55,215 nucleotides of DNA from an uncultured Lachnospiraceae bacterium (GTDB taxonomy: Bacteria > Bacillota > Clostridia > Lachnospirales > Lachnospiraceae), in contig CANBFE010000027.1 in NCBI GenBank assembly GCA_947367855.1, forward strand, positions 1-55,215, written 5' to 3'. The notes under the pieces were generated by a model, which had not been told where the DNA came from, ran no database searches, and saw nothing but the letters and a program-made list of their open reading frames with translations. Below, piece after piece: positions 1 to 7,789 of this stretch (position 1 is the first letter of the stretch; the number at the start of each line of letters is the position of its first letter). The position numbers were made by a program, and so were the translations under genes.

Positions 1-2
1 AG

Positions 3-74
3 AATATCTATAACTACTACAAGGACAGGGATGTCTTGAACAGCCGTTTTTACTACAATCTTCCCACTGAATAA
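3..74 (+). CDS. C-terminal end of an unidentified protein (partial)
   Basis: An open frame enters from the left edge and stops with TAA at 72-74. Only 23 residues are visible. They are rich in Tyr and Asn (NIYNYYKDRD near the start, RFYYNLPTE at the end). A terminator-like hairpin follows about 30 bp later, which supports this being a genuine gene end. The fragment is too short to assign a family or function. Confidence 0.4.
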   Translation, partial: NIYNYYKDRDVLNSRFYYNLPTE

Positions 75-106
75 TGATGGAATAGACCTCCGGTTCTGAC
101 AGGCCA

Positions 107-140
107 AAGGGCAACACTGTAAAAAGTGCCGCCCTTTTCT
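107..140 (+). terminator. Rho-independent terminator
   Basis: An AAGGGC...CACT arm pairs with AGTG...GCCCTT around a short A-rich loop, and the hairpin is followed by a T-rich run (TTTTCTT). It lies about 30 bp after the stop of the partial gene at the left edge, on the same strand, so it probably ends that transcript. Confidence 0.6.
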
Positions 141-340
141 TCTGTCAAAATTTAAAGCTGTTTGACGTGTTTAGCAAATACGCCGGACAGCGCGTGTAAC
201 CCATCGACATCCTTGTGATACGGGGCCGCCCGAGGTATAATATAATTGTAGGTTGGCTCCCGTTTAACTGGGACGAGGTTAGTTTTGACGACAAGCGGCG
301 TGTGGTGGATACGCTGATTTCCCTCATTGTAACACCCTGA
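140..340 (+). pseudogene. Decayed C-terminal fragment, serine-recombinase-like
   Basis: A plus-strand frame reads KYAGQRV, hits TAA at 197-199, then continues in the same frame for 46 residues to TGA at 338-340. The tail contains WDEVSFDDKRRVVDTLI. That resembles the hydrophobic and charged pattern near the end of large serine recombinases, where a (S)FEEKR..V..LI motif is common. No start codon or catalytic domain is present, so it can only be a remnant. Its last 17 bp overlap the 3' end of the minus-strand adaptor gene, so the old element edge may have supplied that gene's stop. The family call rests on one short motif and is tentative. Confidence 0.35.
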
Positions 341-2159
341 CCGTGTCCCCATCCTCAAGAGGCTTGTCCGTACCTGACACAATCCGGGTATCCCCGTTTA
401 TCTCCGCGCTCTGGACAGCCGCAGCCGTATCATTCTGGTCCGAAATATTCACACGCACTTTCCGCACCTTCCATTCAGTTCCCAGAATACCCTCCTGCTC
501 TTCTGCGATATAAATATAATAATTGTCCTCACCCTCCTGGAATAAACAATTCCGGGAAATGCAGGCGCTGTAAGAATCCGTCTGCACCCTAAGGGTAAGT
601 TCCGCTGTCTGTCCGATGGCCATTCCCTGCAGATCATAGGACAGCCTGCCCAGGCCCGTGCCGTCTTCCCGTTTCTCCAGATAATCCAACAGGGCAATAC
701 CTGTCGCCCGGCTGCCGTCCGGCATTGCTGCTTTCATCTCAAACTGGGTGCCCACAGCCACATGTCTGCTCTGGGATTCATCAAATACTGCGCTTAAAAT
801 TCGCTCTCCGTCATCCTTTGCGTAGACAATGCTGGCTCCGTCCTGTGTCCTGCTCCCTACCTCCAGGCTGCACCGAATCACACGCCCGGAGATCTCCGCA
901 TATACCCAGCCGTCTGCCTCCAGGAGAGCCTCCATATTCTGCAGGCTCTCCTTCTGGTAATCAATCTCCAACGCCAGTGTATTTACCGCAGAATTGGCCG
1001 CATCCAAGGCGGCATTGGCGTCCTCCAACACCCTGGCGGCATCCCGCAAGGTATCCTCTTTCTGACGAACGGCTTCCTCCAAAGCCTGTGCAGCCCTGAT
1101 TACATCCTGCTCCAACTGCAGCCTTTTCTCCTGTCTGTTATAATGCTTCTCCGGATCCATACCCTCACTGCCCACTTCGTGCAGTCTGCCTCTTTCAACC
1201 GAAACATCTGTCCCGGCTGCGTCTCCTTCTCCTTCCAGCGGCGGTGTTGCCGTTCCGGCTGCGTCTCCTTCTCCTTCCGGCGGCGGTGTTGCCGTTCCGG
1301 CTGCGTCTCCTTCTCCTTCCGGCGGCGGCGTTGCCGTCCCGGCTGCGTCTCCTTCTCCTTCCGGCGGCGGCGTTGCCGTCCCGGCTGCATCCCCTTCTCC
1401 TTCCGGCGGCGGTGTTGCCGTTCCGGCTGCGTCTCCTTCTCCTTCCGGCGGCGGTGTTGCCGTTCCGGCTGCGTCTCCTTCTCCTTCCGGCGGCGGTGCT
1501 GTCCCGGTTGCGTCTCCTTCTCCTTCCGGCGGCGGTGTTGCCGTTCCCGATACATCCCCTTCTCCTTCCGGCGGCGGCGTCATGGTTCCGGAAGGCTGAC
1601 CTCCCCCATTCTCCTCCCACTGCGCGGAATCCTCCAGATACCGGTCATACAGGGCAAGTGCTTTCTGTGCCGCTTCATATGCCTGCTGACACACCAGGAT
1701 CTGTTCATCCGCCAAAACGGCTTTCCGGTCATAATCTTCCCTGGCCCTGTCCACATCTCTTTTCCGGGACTGCCTGGAACTGTCCGCATCTTTCACCGCA
1801 GCCGCCATCTCCACCTCCAGCTTTGCGATCTCCAGACGGCGCTGCCTGATGAGTTCAGCCAAATCCCCTGTCTCAATCCGAAATAACTCCTGCCCCGCCT
1901 GGAAGACATCTCCACCGCTCACGGCCACAGTGTCCACCCGCAGCCCGTCTTCCACATAGACGCCGTATTCCTGTCCCTGCATAACCGTTGCGTTCACTGT
2001 GATCACATGAGTAAGACTGCCGCTGTAGGGCTTCATCGTGGACACCCGGGGCAGGCCTGAGGCATATATCCCCTTCGCCGCCACGGTACATACCGCCATA
2101 AACGCCAGAAAAACTGAAAAACTGATCAGCGCAATTTTCTTTCCCTTTGTCAGCTTCAT
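324..2159 (-). CDS. HlyD-like membrane-fusion / periplasmic-adaptor-type protein with nine internal repeats
   Basis: A 611-residue protein with one N-terminal membrane anchor (about residues 8-30). A barrel/lipoyl-like half follows (VDTVAVSGGDVFQAGQ), then a long charged coiled-coil hairpin and a second lipoyl-like half (GWVYAEISGRVIRCSLEVG). C-terminal beta-rich sequence completes the layout of membrane-fusion proteins. Residues about 189-315 are an inserted Pro/Glu/Gly/Ala repeat tract with 14-residue units (TATPPPEGEGDAAG), sitting where the coiled-coil hairpin should turn. In Gram-positives such proteins usually partner an ABC exporter, but here the gene follows an importer operon (72 bp after the second permease). 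It may link that uptake system to the cell wall, or be an independent passenger. The stop lies inside the recombinase-like remnant. The HlyD-like fold is fairly sure; the partner is unknown. Confidence 0.75.
   Translation of the reverse strand: MKLTKGKKIALISFSVFLAFMAVCTVAAKGIYASGLPRVSTMKPYSGSLTHVITVNATVMQGQEYGVYVEDGLRVDTVAVSGGDVFQAGQELFRIETGDLAELIRQRRLEIAKLEVEMAAAVKDADSSRQSRKRDVDRAREDYDRKAVLADEQILVCQQAYEAAQKALALYDRYLEDSAQWEENGGGQPSGTMTPPPEGEGDVSGTATPPPEGEGDATGTAPPPEGEGDAAGTATPPPEGEGDAAGTATPPPEGEGDAAGTATPPPEGEGDAAGTATPPPEGEGDAAGTATPPPEGEGDAAGTATPPLEGEGDAAGTDVSVERGRLHEVGSEGMDPEKHYNRQEKRLQLEQDVIRAAQALEEAVRQKEDTLRDAARVLEDANAALDAANSAVNTLALEIDYQKESLQNMEALLEADGWVYAEISGRVIRCSLEVGSRTQDGASIVYAKDDGERILSAVFDESQSRHVAVGTQFEMKAAMPDGSRATGIALLDYLEKREDGTGLGRLSYDLQGMAIGQTAELTLRVQTDSYSACISRNCLFQEGEDNYYIYIAEEQEGILGTEWKVRKVRVNISDQNDTAAAVQSAEINGDTRIVSGTDKPLEDGDTVRVLQ
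1213..1593. repeat. Tandem repeat, nine units of 42 bp, inside the adaptor gene
   Basis: Nine consecutive units encode variants of TATPPPEGEGDAAG on the minus strand. Five inner units encode the identical peptide. One unit has lost a codon (13 residues), and the outer units have diverged (PPLEGEG at one end, TMTPPPEGEGDVSG at the other). Unit length is a multiple of three, so copy number can change without breaking the frame. High inner identity with divergent edges is typical of slippage-driven expansion. The tract creates long shadow frames on both strands that are not genes. Confidence 0.95.
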
Positions 2160-2230
2160 TCGTCAATCCCTCCATCCGACATACCAGGCTTCTCCTTTCA
2201 GACGCTCATATCGGTGCATGCAGCCGCTTC

Positions 2231-3106
2231 CTATCCCTTTAAGGCAGAAGAAATAATCCCCTGCTCCAGGGAATCCCGAAACAGCCCGAACACAAGCAAA
2301 GACACTGTCAGTGTCAGCACGGACGCCGCGCAGGCTCTCCCCGCCCTGTCCGCGCCTATCTCCGGCAGATACAGGGACAGCGGCCACAATGACATATCTC
2401 TCAGAAAGGCCAGCGGCTCTTCCATCAGATTCCAAACCTCAAAAAAACCCAGGACAAAAGCCGCCATAATGCTGCTCTCCGCCAACGGCAGGCCTATCCT
2501 GCAGAAAATAACCCACTCGCCCGCGCCGTCTATCCTGGCCACCTCATACAATTCCTTAGGCAGTCCCCGAAACCCCCTGTACACCAGAAAGACCGGAAAA
2601 GTCGAGAACACTGCAGGCAGAATTACCGCGGCATGAGTATCCAACAGCCCCAACCCGTTCAACACCAGATACCTGGCCAGCATGGTCACCTGGAAAGGCA
2701 GCAGCATCAGGATTACATACACGGAAAATAAAATGTTTTTTCCCTTGAAATCATACACGGCAAAACACCATGCGCCGGGGACTCCCACCAGAAGCTGCCC
2801 TGCAAGAATACAGACCGCTATTTTCACGGAATTCCAAAATAAAGCCAAAAACTCCGGCGTCAAAAAGAGCAGCTCCTTAAAATTCTCCAGGGTAGGATAA
2901 TCCGGTATCCACCTCCAGGTAATATAATCCGCAGTATCCTGCAGCAGAGGCCTCATGCGCCCCGTCCACTCAATGCTGTCCGCCAGAGACCCGAAGAACA
3001 GCAGCAGCACAGGCATGCAGATAAAGATTCCCAATCCCAATACCACTGCCAACTGCAGCATCTTCAGCAGCTTTTGGCACAGTTTCCCAATATTTGCCTC
3101 ATACAT
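2231..3106 (-). CDS. ABC transporter permease, MalG type (carbohydrate importer)
   Basis: A 291-residue inner-membrane protein of the binding-protein-dependent permease family. It has about six hydrophobic segments, and the EAA loop that docks on the ATPase is visible at ELYEVARIDGAGEWVIF followed by GLPLAESSIM. This is the pattern of the second (MalG-like) permease of CUT1 sugar importers. The start at 3106 was chosen because AGGAGG lies six bases upstream; a longer frame to 3148 lacks such a site. It lies directly downstream of the MalF-like permease in one operon with a solute-binding lipoprotein. No ATPase gene is nearby, so a shared MsmK-type ATPase encoded elsewhere is likely. The substrate cannot be read from the sequence. 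Confidence 0.9.
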   Translation of the reverse strand: MYEANIGKLCQKLLKMLQLAVVLGLGIFICMPVLLLFFGSLADSIEWTGRMRPLLQDTADYITWRWIPDYPTLENFKELLFLTPEFLALFWNSVKIAVCILAGQLLVGVPGAWCFAVYDFKGKNILFSVYVILMLLPFQVTMLARYLVLNGLGLLDTHAAVILPAVFSTFPVFLVYRGFRGLPKELYEVARIDGAGEWVIFCRIGLPLAESSIMAAFVLGFFEVWNLMEEPLAFLRDMSLWPLSLYLPEIGADRAGRACAASVLTLTVSLLVFGLFRDSLEQGIISSALKG

Positions 3107-3151
3107 AAATAACCTCCTGCCGCTTTCGGCCCCGGCAGCCAACCGCAATGC

Positions 3152-4027
3152 TTAATCCCCCCTGTCCCAAAGCCTCTGCAACAGCAGGCTGATGCCGCCC
3201 AACACCAGCACGGAAAGCACTGCCCCTGCAGCCATCTTATCAAAGTCCAGGTTGATGTACCAGTTGTTAAAAATATGCTGCAGCAGATAGATATCCTCCT
3301 GAGGATAGGCGCCGCCCACCAGGTATACCTCCCGGAAAACTTTAAAAGAATTAAGCAACGATACCACCAGGATTGTATACATGCTTCCTTTTAAATTAGG
3401 CAGTGTCACCCGCAAAAAGCAGGTCATGCCCCCTGCGCCGTCCACCTTTGCCGCATCCAGGATATCCCCCGGTATGGACCGAAGGCCTGCTAGCCACAGC
3501 ACCAACGTATAACCCAGGTTTTTCCACAGATAACTCCCCACCAATATGTAAAAGGCGCTGCCCTCTCCCAGGAAATCGGTATGGGTCCCCAGGAAACGGT
3601 TCAGAAACCCCTGCCGCTCGAACAGCATCCGCCACACCAACACCATAGTAGCTGCCGGAACCGCCATGGGCAGGAGATAGAGATATTTATACTTGTCCCA
3701 CCGGGCGACGCTGTTTAACACCAGTGCCAGAACCAGACCTGCCAGAAGGAGCAGCGGCACCCCCAGGGCGATAAAACGGGCCGTGTTGCCCGCCGCCAGA
3801 CGGAACGCGCTGTTCCGGAAGATGGACAGATAATTTTTTATCCCCACAAACTGCTTTGTCAGAGACGTCTGAAAGGAAGACAGAAATACATTCCCGAAAG
3901 GAATCAGAACAAACACGCAAACCCCTGTAAGTCCGGGCAGCAGAAAGCAGGCCGCCGCCCGCTTCTGCTTTCTGGTGCTTCTGCTGGCACGCGCCCCTTT
4001 TGCACTTGCTTTCTTCTCCTTTTTCAT
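3152..4027 (-). CDS. ABC transporter permease, MalF type (carbohydrate importer)
   Basis: A 291-residue membrane protein with a basic N-terminus and about six transmembrane segments, beginning ACFLLPGLTGVCVFVLIPF, which is typical of MalF/UgpA-like permeases. The EAA loop is present (DILDAAKVDGAGGMTCF, then LPNLKG). ATG at 4027 is preferred; a GTG at 4045 is possible in the same frame. It sits 39 bp after the solute-binding gene and just ahead of the MalG-like permease, so the two should form the heterodimeric channel. The family is clear, but the transported compound is unknown. Confidence 0.9.
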   Translation of the reverse strand: MKKEKKASAKGARASRSTRKQKRAAACFLLPGLTGVCVFVLIPFGNVFLSSFQTSLTKQFVGIKNYLSIFRNSAFRLAAGNTARFIALGVPLLLLAGLVLALVLNSVARWDKYKYLYLLPMAVPAATMVLVWRMLFERQGFLNRFLGTHTDFLGEGSAFYILVGSYLWKNLGYTLVLWLAGLRSIPGDILDAAKVDGAGGMTCFLRVTLPNLKGSMYTILVVSLLNSFKVFREVYLVGGAYPQEDIYLLQHIFNNWYINLDFDKMAAGAVLSVLVLGGISLLLQRLWDRGD

Positions 4028-4066
4028 GGTTTGCCCGCCGTTCACCTTCCTGTCTCCGACTCCTGA

Positions 4067-6262
4067 TTATTCTGAAAGATATATCTGCAACTCTGTTTTT
4101 ATCCTGTCCACAGCCTCTTCTACGCTCTGCTCCCCTGTCAGAACTGTTAATCCCTGAGAAATTACTGTGTTATATACTTTATTTTCACAGATATTTACTC
4201 CCCTAATATCCTCTATTATCTCGTCCAATTTCCTAAAATCCTCTTCTGTCGGCCAGTTTATGTCAATTTCGATTTCGTCCCCATTATCTCTGTAAATGGA
4301 TGCTGTCCGCTGCGAGAATCCTTCGTTTTTTTCCTGTCTGTCCAAATACGCCTGCCTGTTGACAGGAAAACCCAATAATGCCCTCTTCTGAAACTCTTCC
4401 GAAAGCATGTATTTTACAAAAAGGGAGCTTTCTTCTTTCGTATCCGTAGCCGCATTTATGGCCAGAAGGCTTACCGGCATACAAGACCCATAGTTCTGTC
4501 CGGGCAACATCCCCCAGGAAGTGGCATCATTATATTTTAAATAGGAAAAATAGTCACTCAAGTCATTGTATTCTCCCCACAGGAACCCGCCGTAAAAGGG
4601 CGCTTCAGGAAACAAGTTGACCCTATTATATCCGGCAACGCTTATCTCACCTATTCCAAATACCCCATAACGCCGTTTTAATATCGTCTCATACTGCGGT
4701 CTCCCAGCTATCAAATGACGAAGTTCTTCCGGAACCCCTTCTATCTGCATCTCATAAATCCGCTTTGCCTGCGACAGAAATTCCTCAACAGCATCCAGGT
4801 TCATGGTTCTGTCTTCAGACATCCATGCTCCCATGGAGGACTGTGCCAGAAGCCCGAGAATTTCATCCTCATTGACCACTCCCACCACACATCCGCCACT
4901 TTCGGCATTGGCGCTTTCCAGTATATTTGTCAGTTCTGTAAGACTCTCAATTCCCTCAATTTCTTCTTGTACTCCCACCAGGACAGGAACCACAAAGGAA
5001 ACAGGCACTACATATAATCCATTCTCTGTTCCCATTCCGTCTATTATATGGTTAAAATATTCTTCATCCGTCATCTCTCCCCTGATTTCACTGAGATCCA
5101 TCAGAACTCCCTTTTCCAGATAGGAATGATACGGAATATCATCCATGACCAGAATATCCGGTCCCTCTCCCGCCGCCAGTTCTGTAGCCAAATTCTTCAG
5201 GGCATCCTCCTCGGTCATTCCATAGCTGCCATTCACACCAACTTCATATTTTACCACTATGTCCGGATATTTTTCTCTGAAGGCGATTACCCCCCTGTTA
5301 ATCTGGCTGTCTTCATAAAGACTGTAAACCCGTAAAAATTTCTGGGCAGGCACAAAATCATCCTCATAATCATATCGCAGCAGTATTCCGTCAGAGCAGT
5401 AAACCAAGAAAGAATTCCTGCTGTCCTGATTCTCCACAACTGCCATTCCCGCAAGCTGCCGATCCCTGTTTCCCAACCCGTAGATACTTCCGTCTACCAA
5501 CTGTTCCATAGAATCCCCATACATCTCATGCCAGTACACGCCTTCATGCACCGCGATATAGATTCCATTCTCACAGGGATATATTAAGATATCGTTTCTG
5601 CCACCTGCAAAGGAAGACAATGTCTCATCCTGCTGCGCTGCTATTTCCCCCTTTTCCAGATCATACAGCAGTAAGCCATCCTGGCATACAATGTAAACGT
5701 TTTCTTTATCTGCCGCCAGATACTGGGGATAACCCTGAATTTCCACCAGAAACTTTGTCTCACCGGTATCAGCGTTTATTTGATAAACGGAATTCCCCTG
5801 CAGCACATAAAAATATCCCTCACCATAATAAAAATTCGGGTATACCTCCTCTGCACCGGGGATACTTTCCAATTTTATCAACCTGTCATCCACTGTCGCC
5901 AGCATACAGATCCGTTTGCCATCTTCATATGTATAAAAGAGCCTGTTTCCCTCCGGGGAAGATTTCATGGTATATGGCATATATTCCATGATTACTTCGC
6001 CAATGGCCAGAGTATCTCCCTTCTCCTGAAAGTGTTCCCCACCGTCTTCCGATACCATATCTCTCAGGGAAATGTTGTCCGACAGGCGAATGTCCTCATC
6101 TCCCTGTACAAGTTCCGTGAAAGTTGTCTGCGCTGACAATTCCACAATCTTTTCCACATAGCCTCCCGGTTCCGTATCCACATTTTCTTCCTCTTTCCCG
6201 CTACATCCGCTGCACAAAAGAATAAGAACCCCCATTAAAGCCATACATACCTTTTGTCTCAT
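4067..6262 (-). CDS. Extracellular solute-binding lipoprotein with an N-terminal beta-propeller-like region
   Basis: A 731-residue exported protein. The N-terminus is a lipoprotein signal: a hydrophobic stretch ending LLCSGCSG, with Cys as the probable lipidated residue. Roughly the first 300 residues form repeated short beta-strand blocks with Tyr/Gly/Asp turns (YFYVLQGNSVYQINADTGE, VYIVCQDGLLLYDLEKGE), resembling a propeller or dashboard module. The C-terminal ~410 residues match family 1 solute-binding proteins (GVIAFREKYPDIVVKYEVG, EGPDILVMDDIPYHSYLEKG, and a late FPVNRQAY). Usual members are 400-450 residues, so the N-terminal module is an extra fused domain. Start 6262 has GGAGG eight bases upstream. 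As the first gene of the importer operon it probably captures the substrate and may also sense it. Direct repeats and a promoter-like site lie just upstream. Confidence 0.85.
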   Translation of the reverse strand: MRQKVCMALMGVLILLCSGCSGKEEENVDTEPGGYVEKIVELSAQTTFTELVQGDEDIRLSDNISLRDMVSEDGGEHFQEKGDTLAIGEVIMEYMPYTMKSSPEGNRLFYTYEDGKRICMLATVDDRLIKLESIPGAEEVYPNFYYGEGYFYVLQGNSVYQINADTGETKFLVEIQGYPQYLAADKENVYIVCQDGLLLYDLEKGEIAAQQDETLSSFAGGRNDILIYPCENGIYIAVHEGVYWHEMYGDSMEQLVDGSIYGLGNRDRQLAGMAVVENQDSRNSFLVYCSDGILLRYDYEDDFVPAQKFLRVYSLYEDSQINRGVIAFREKYPDIVVKYEVGVNGSYGMTEEDALKNLATELAAGEGPDILVMDDIPYHSYLEKGVLMDLSEIRGEMTDEEYFNHIIDGMGTENGLYVVPVSFVVPVLVGVQEEIEGIESLTELTNILESANAESGGCVVGVVNEDEILGLLAQSSMGAWMSEDRTMNLDAVEEFLSQAKRIYEMQIEGVPEELRHLIAGRPQYETILKRRYGVFGIGEISVAGYNRVNLFPEAPFYGGFLWGEYNDLSDYFSYLKYNDATSWGMLPGQNYGSCMPVSLLAINAATDTKEESSLFVKYMLSEEFQKRALLGFPVNRQAYLDRQEKNEGFSQRTASIYRDNGDEIEIDINWPTEEDFRKLDEIIEDIRGVNICENKVYNTVISQGLTVLTGEQSVEEAVDRIKTELQIYLSE

Positions 6263-6288
6263 GACACTATCCTCCATAAACGATTTTC

Positions 6289-6317
6289 ATATTAATCCTA
6301 TTTTTGAAACTCGTCCA
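6289..6317 (-). promoter_or_regulatory. Candidate promoter of the importer operon
   Basis: On the minus strand TGGACG (6312-6317) and TAATAT (6289-6294) are 17 bp apart, giving a weak -35 and a fair -10 in front of the solute-binding gene. A weak -35 with activator-type direct repeats immediately upstream fits an activated promoter. Prediction from spacing only. Confidence 0.45.
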
Positions 6318-6325
6318 TACAGTTG

Positions 6326-6393
6326 CTCCCAATAGCGCCATACTGGCTTCCAATAGCAAATTTCTCCCAATAACAGTATTTCGTCCTCCAATA
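6326..6393 (-). promoter_or_regulatory. Four 9-bp direct repeats, candidate LytTR response-regulator sites
   Basis: The plus strand shows CTCCCAATA (6326-6334), CTTCCAATA (6347-6355), CTCCCAATA (6364-6372) and CCTCCAATA (6385-6393); on the minus strand these read TATTGGRAG or TATTGGAGG. Start-to-start steps are 21, 17 and 21 bp, so there are two pairs of 9-bp repeats with 12-bp spacers. Known LytTR regulators bind pairs of about 9-bp direct repeats spaced by about 12 bp, just upstream of a weak -35. A LytTR regulator is encoded 3 kb upstream. The repeats are seen directly; the binding protein is inferred. Confidence 0.55.
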
Positions 6394-6404
6394 GTTATCA
6401 CATC

Positions 6405-7733
6405 TTATGCAAATCCCTTCAGGTATACTGTCAGTTTAAATGTATTCACTCCTACTTCTATCCGCATATGGCCATCATACCGCTTCACCACCTGCTGAAT
6501 GCTTCGCATTCCCAATCCATGTCGAGTTCCTTCATTCTTTTTCGTAGTTTTCGGAATTTCACCGCTAAACTTAAGTTTCCCTCCCGCCCGGCTATTGAAA
6601 GCGATTATCACCAGCATCGTCCCCTTCCTGGTACATTTCAAATCCATCCAACGTTCTGCCCCTTCCGCCAGTCCCTGATTCGCCTCAATGGCATTATCCA
6701 GGATATTCGAAATTAACGCCACAATTTCCACAGAACTGAGAAGCAAGCCGTCCATATCGCACATCGTATATTGAACAGCAATTCCGGAAGCCTCCCCCTC
6801 CTTCATTTTCCTGTTCAATACCAGATTAAGCATTCTGTGATTCACCAGTTTTCTGTTTATATCGTTTTTCAGCTCTATGTCAATTTCCTCCAGATGACCA
6901 AGCGCCTCCTTCCCCCTGCCTGCCTCTATTAAATCCTGTATAAACTGCTTATGCTTATTGAAATCGTGCTGCAATATCTCTATTTTCTCATAAGCCTGCT
7001 GCCATGCCTGATACTCACTTTCTATTGCCTCCATCGTCTGCTGTAAGCTCCGGGAACTCTCCCTGGCATGCAGTAAAGATATATATGTCAGGAAGCACAC
7101 CATGATAAGCAAGCTTCCCAATACAAAAAACCACCAGTTATATATCAACATCTCTGAAAACACAGAGAGATAAATTCTTTGAAAATACGTCACACACACA
7201 AATAACGGCAGTACCAGAGCCCATACCCATCTCAGACAATGTTCAAGCTCCCGTTTCCTCTGCCATACCCACCGACGCACAGGTCTCAGCCACCACAGTA
7301 AAACCGCCGCCCCCAACAGTTGATACACAGCCCTTGGAACAGCAGCTATCAAAAGAAGTTCCCTCTGTAATCCCGCAAAACCCAATAATATATAAGCCAA
7401 CGTCTGAAGTAAAAGATCCACCAAAACCATCATCATCCACAATATATATCCCAGGCAAAAGGAATTCGCATATCTGCAATGATACAGATATCTGGTAACC
7501 CCTGCTATCCATAAAATAATCAATATTGTAAAAGCCTTGGAAAACAGGGCAGGACTCATCATGTTATTAACTGTATTCATCCCGGCAACAAAAAGCACAC
7601 AGAGCGCATATATAATCCTGCGCTTCCACACATCCACTCTCGGCTCCCAAATCGCCTCCGCCAGTCTCAGCGTAACCCATGTCTTTACCGCCGTAAGCAA
7701 AAACTCACAGCAGAAGTAAAATCCCTCTACCAT
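6405..7733 (-). CDS. Sensor histidine kinase, GHKL/AgrC type (copy 1)
   Basis: A 442-residue membrane kinase. The first ~210 residues hold six to seven transmembrane segments, starting with the family signature MVEGFYFCCEF. The cytoplasmic part carries the His box (LQHDFNKHK), the N box (ILDNAIEAN) and a glycine box (GLGMRSIQQVVKRYDGHM), typical of HPK10 kinases that pair with LytTR regulators. It is closely similar to the two kinases upstream (7790-9112 and 9908-11236), indicating tandem duplication. It has no regulator gene of its own: a 13-codon scar of one precedes it. ATG 7733 is used; a TTG at 7745 is in frame. It probably shares the regulator at 9112-9822. The ligand is unknown. Confidence 0.88.
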   Translation of the reverse strand: MVEGFYFCCEFLLTAVKTWVTLRLAEAIWEPRVDVWKRRIIYALCVLFVAGMNTVNNMMSPALFSKAFTILIILWIAGVTRYLYHCRYANSFCLGYILWMMMVLVDLLLQTLAYILLGFAGLQRELLLIAAVPRAVYQLLGAAVLLWWLRPVRRWVWQRKRELEHCLRWVWALVLPLFVCVTYFQRIYLSVFSEMLIYNWWFFVLGSLLIMVCFLTYISLLHARESSRSLQQTMEAIESEYQAWQQAYEKIEILQHDFNKHKQFIQDLIEAGRGKEALGHLEEIDIELKNDINRKLVNHRMLNLVLNRKMKEGEASGIAVQYTMCDMDGLLLSSVEIVALISNILDNAIEANQGLAEGAERWMDLKCTRKGTMLVIIAFNSRAGGKLKFSGEIPKTTKKNEGTRHGLGMRSIQQVVKRYDGHMRIEVGVNTFKLTVYLKGFA

Positions 7734-7768
7734 TGTCTCCCCCAATACCTCACAATCACTATGCGCAT
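7727..7768 (-). pseudogene. Response-regulator deletion scar (13 codons)
   Basis: The minus strand reads MRIVIVRYWGRQW and stop. The first five codons match the start of the intact regulator at 9822 (MRIAIADDD) and the last ones match its end (IARYWGR). The upstream GGAAAGAAAG before the ATG is also conserved. The two ends join at a GATTG-G microhomology present at both sites in the intact gene, so an internal deletion of about 690 bp in a duplicate regulator gene left this scar. The mini-frame stops a few bases inside the kinase gene and could still couple translation to it. Confidence 0.75.
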
Positions 7769-7789
7769 CTTTCTTTCCATCCTAAATTA

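Noticed and set aside
1213..1593. CRISPR-like regular repeats
   Set aside because: Units are directly adjacent without spacers, are multiples of three and encode a peptide repeat.
1100..1886. Several long arginine/proline-rich open frames on both strands across the 42-bp repeats
   Set aside because: They are shadows of the repeat tract in other frames; only the minus-strand adaptor frame has a start site, domains and a sensible end.
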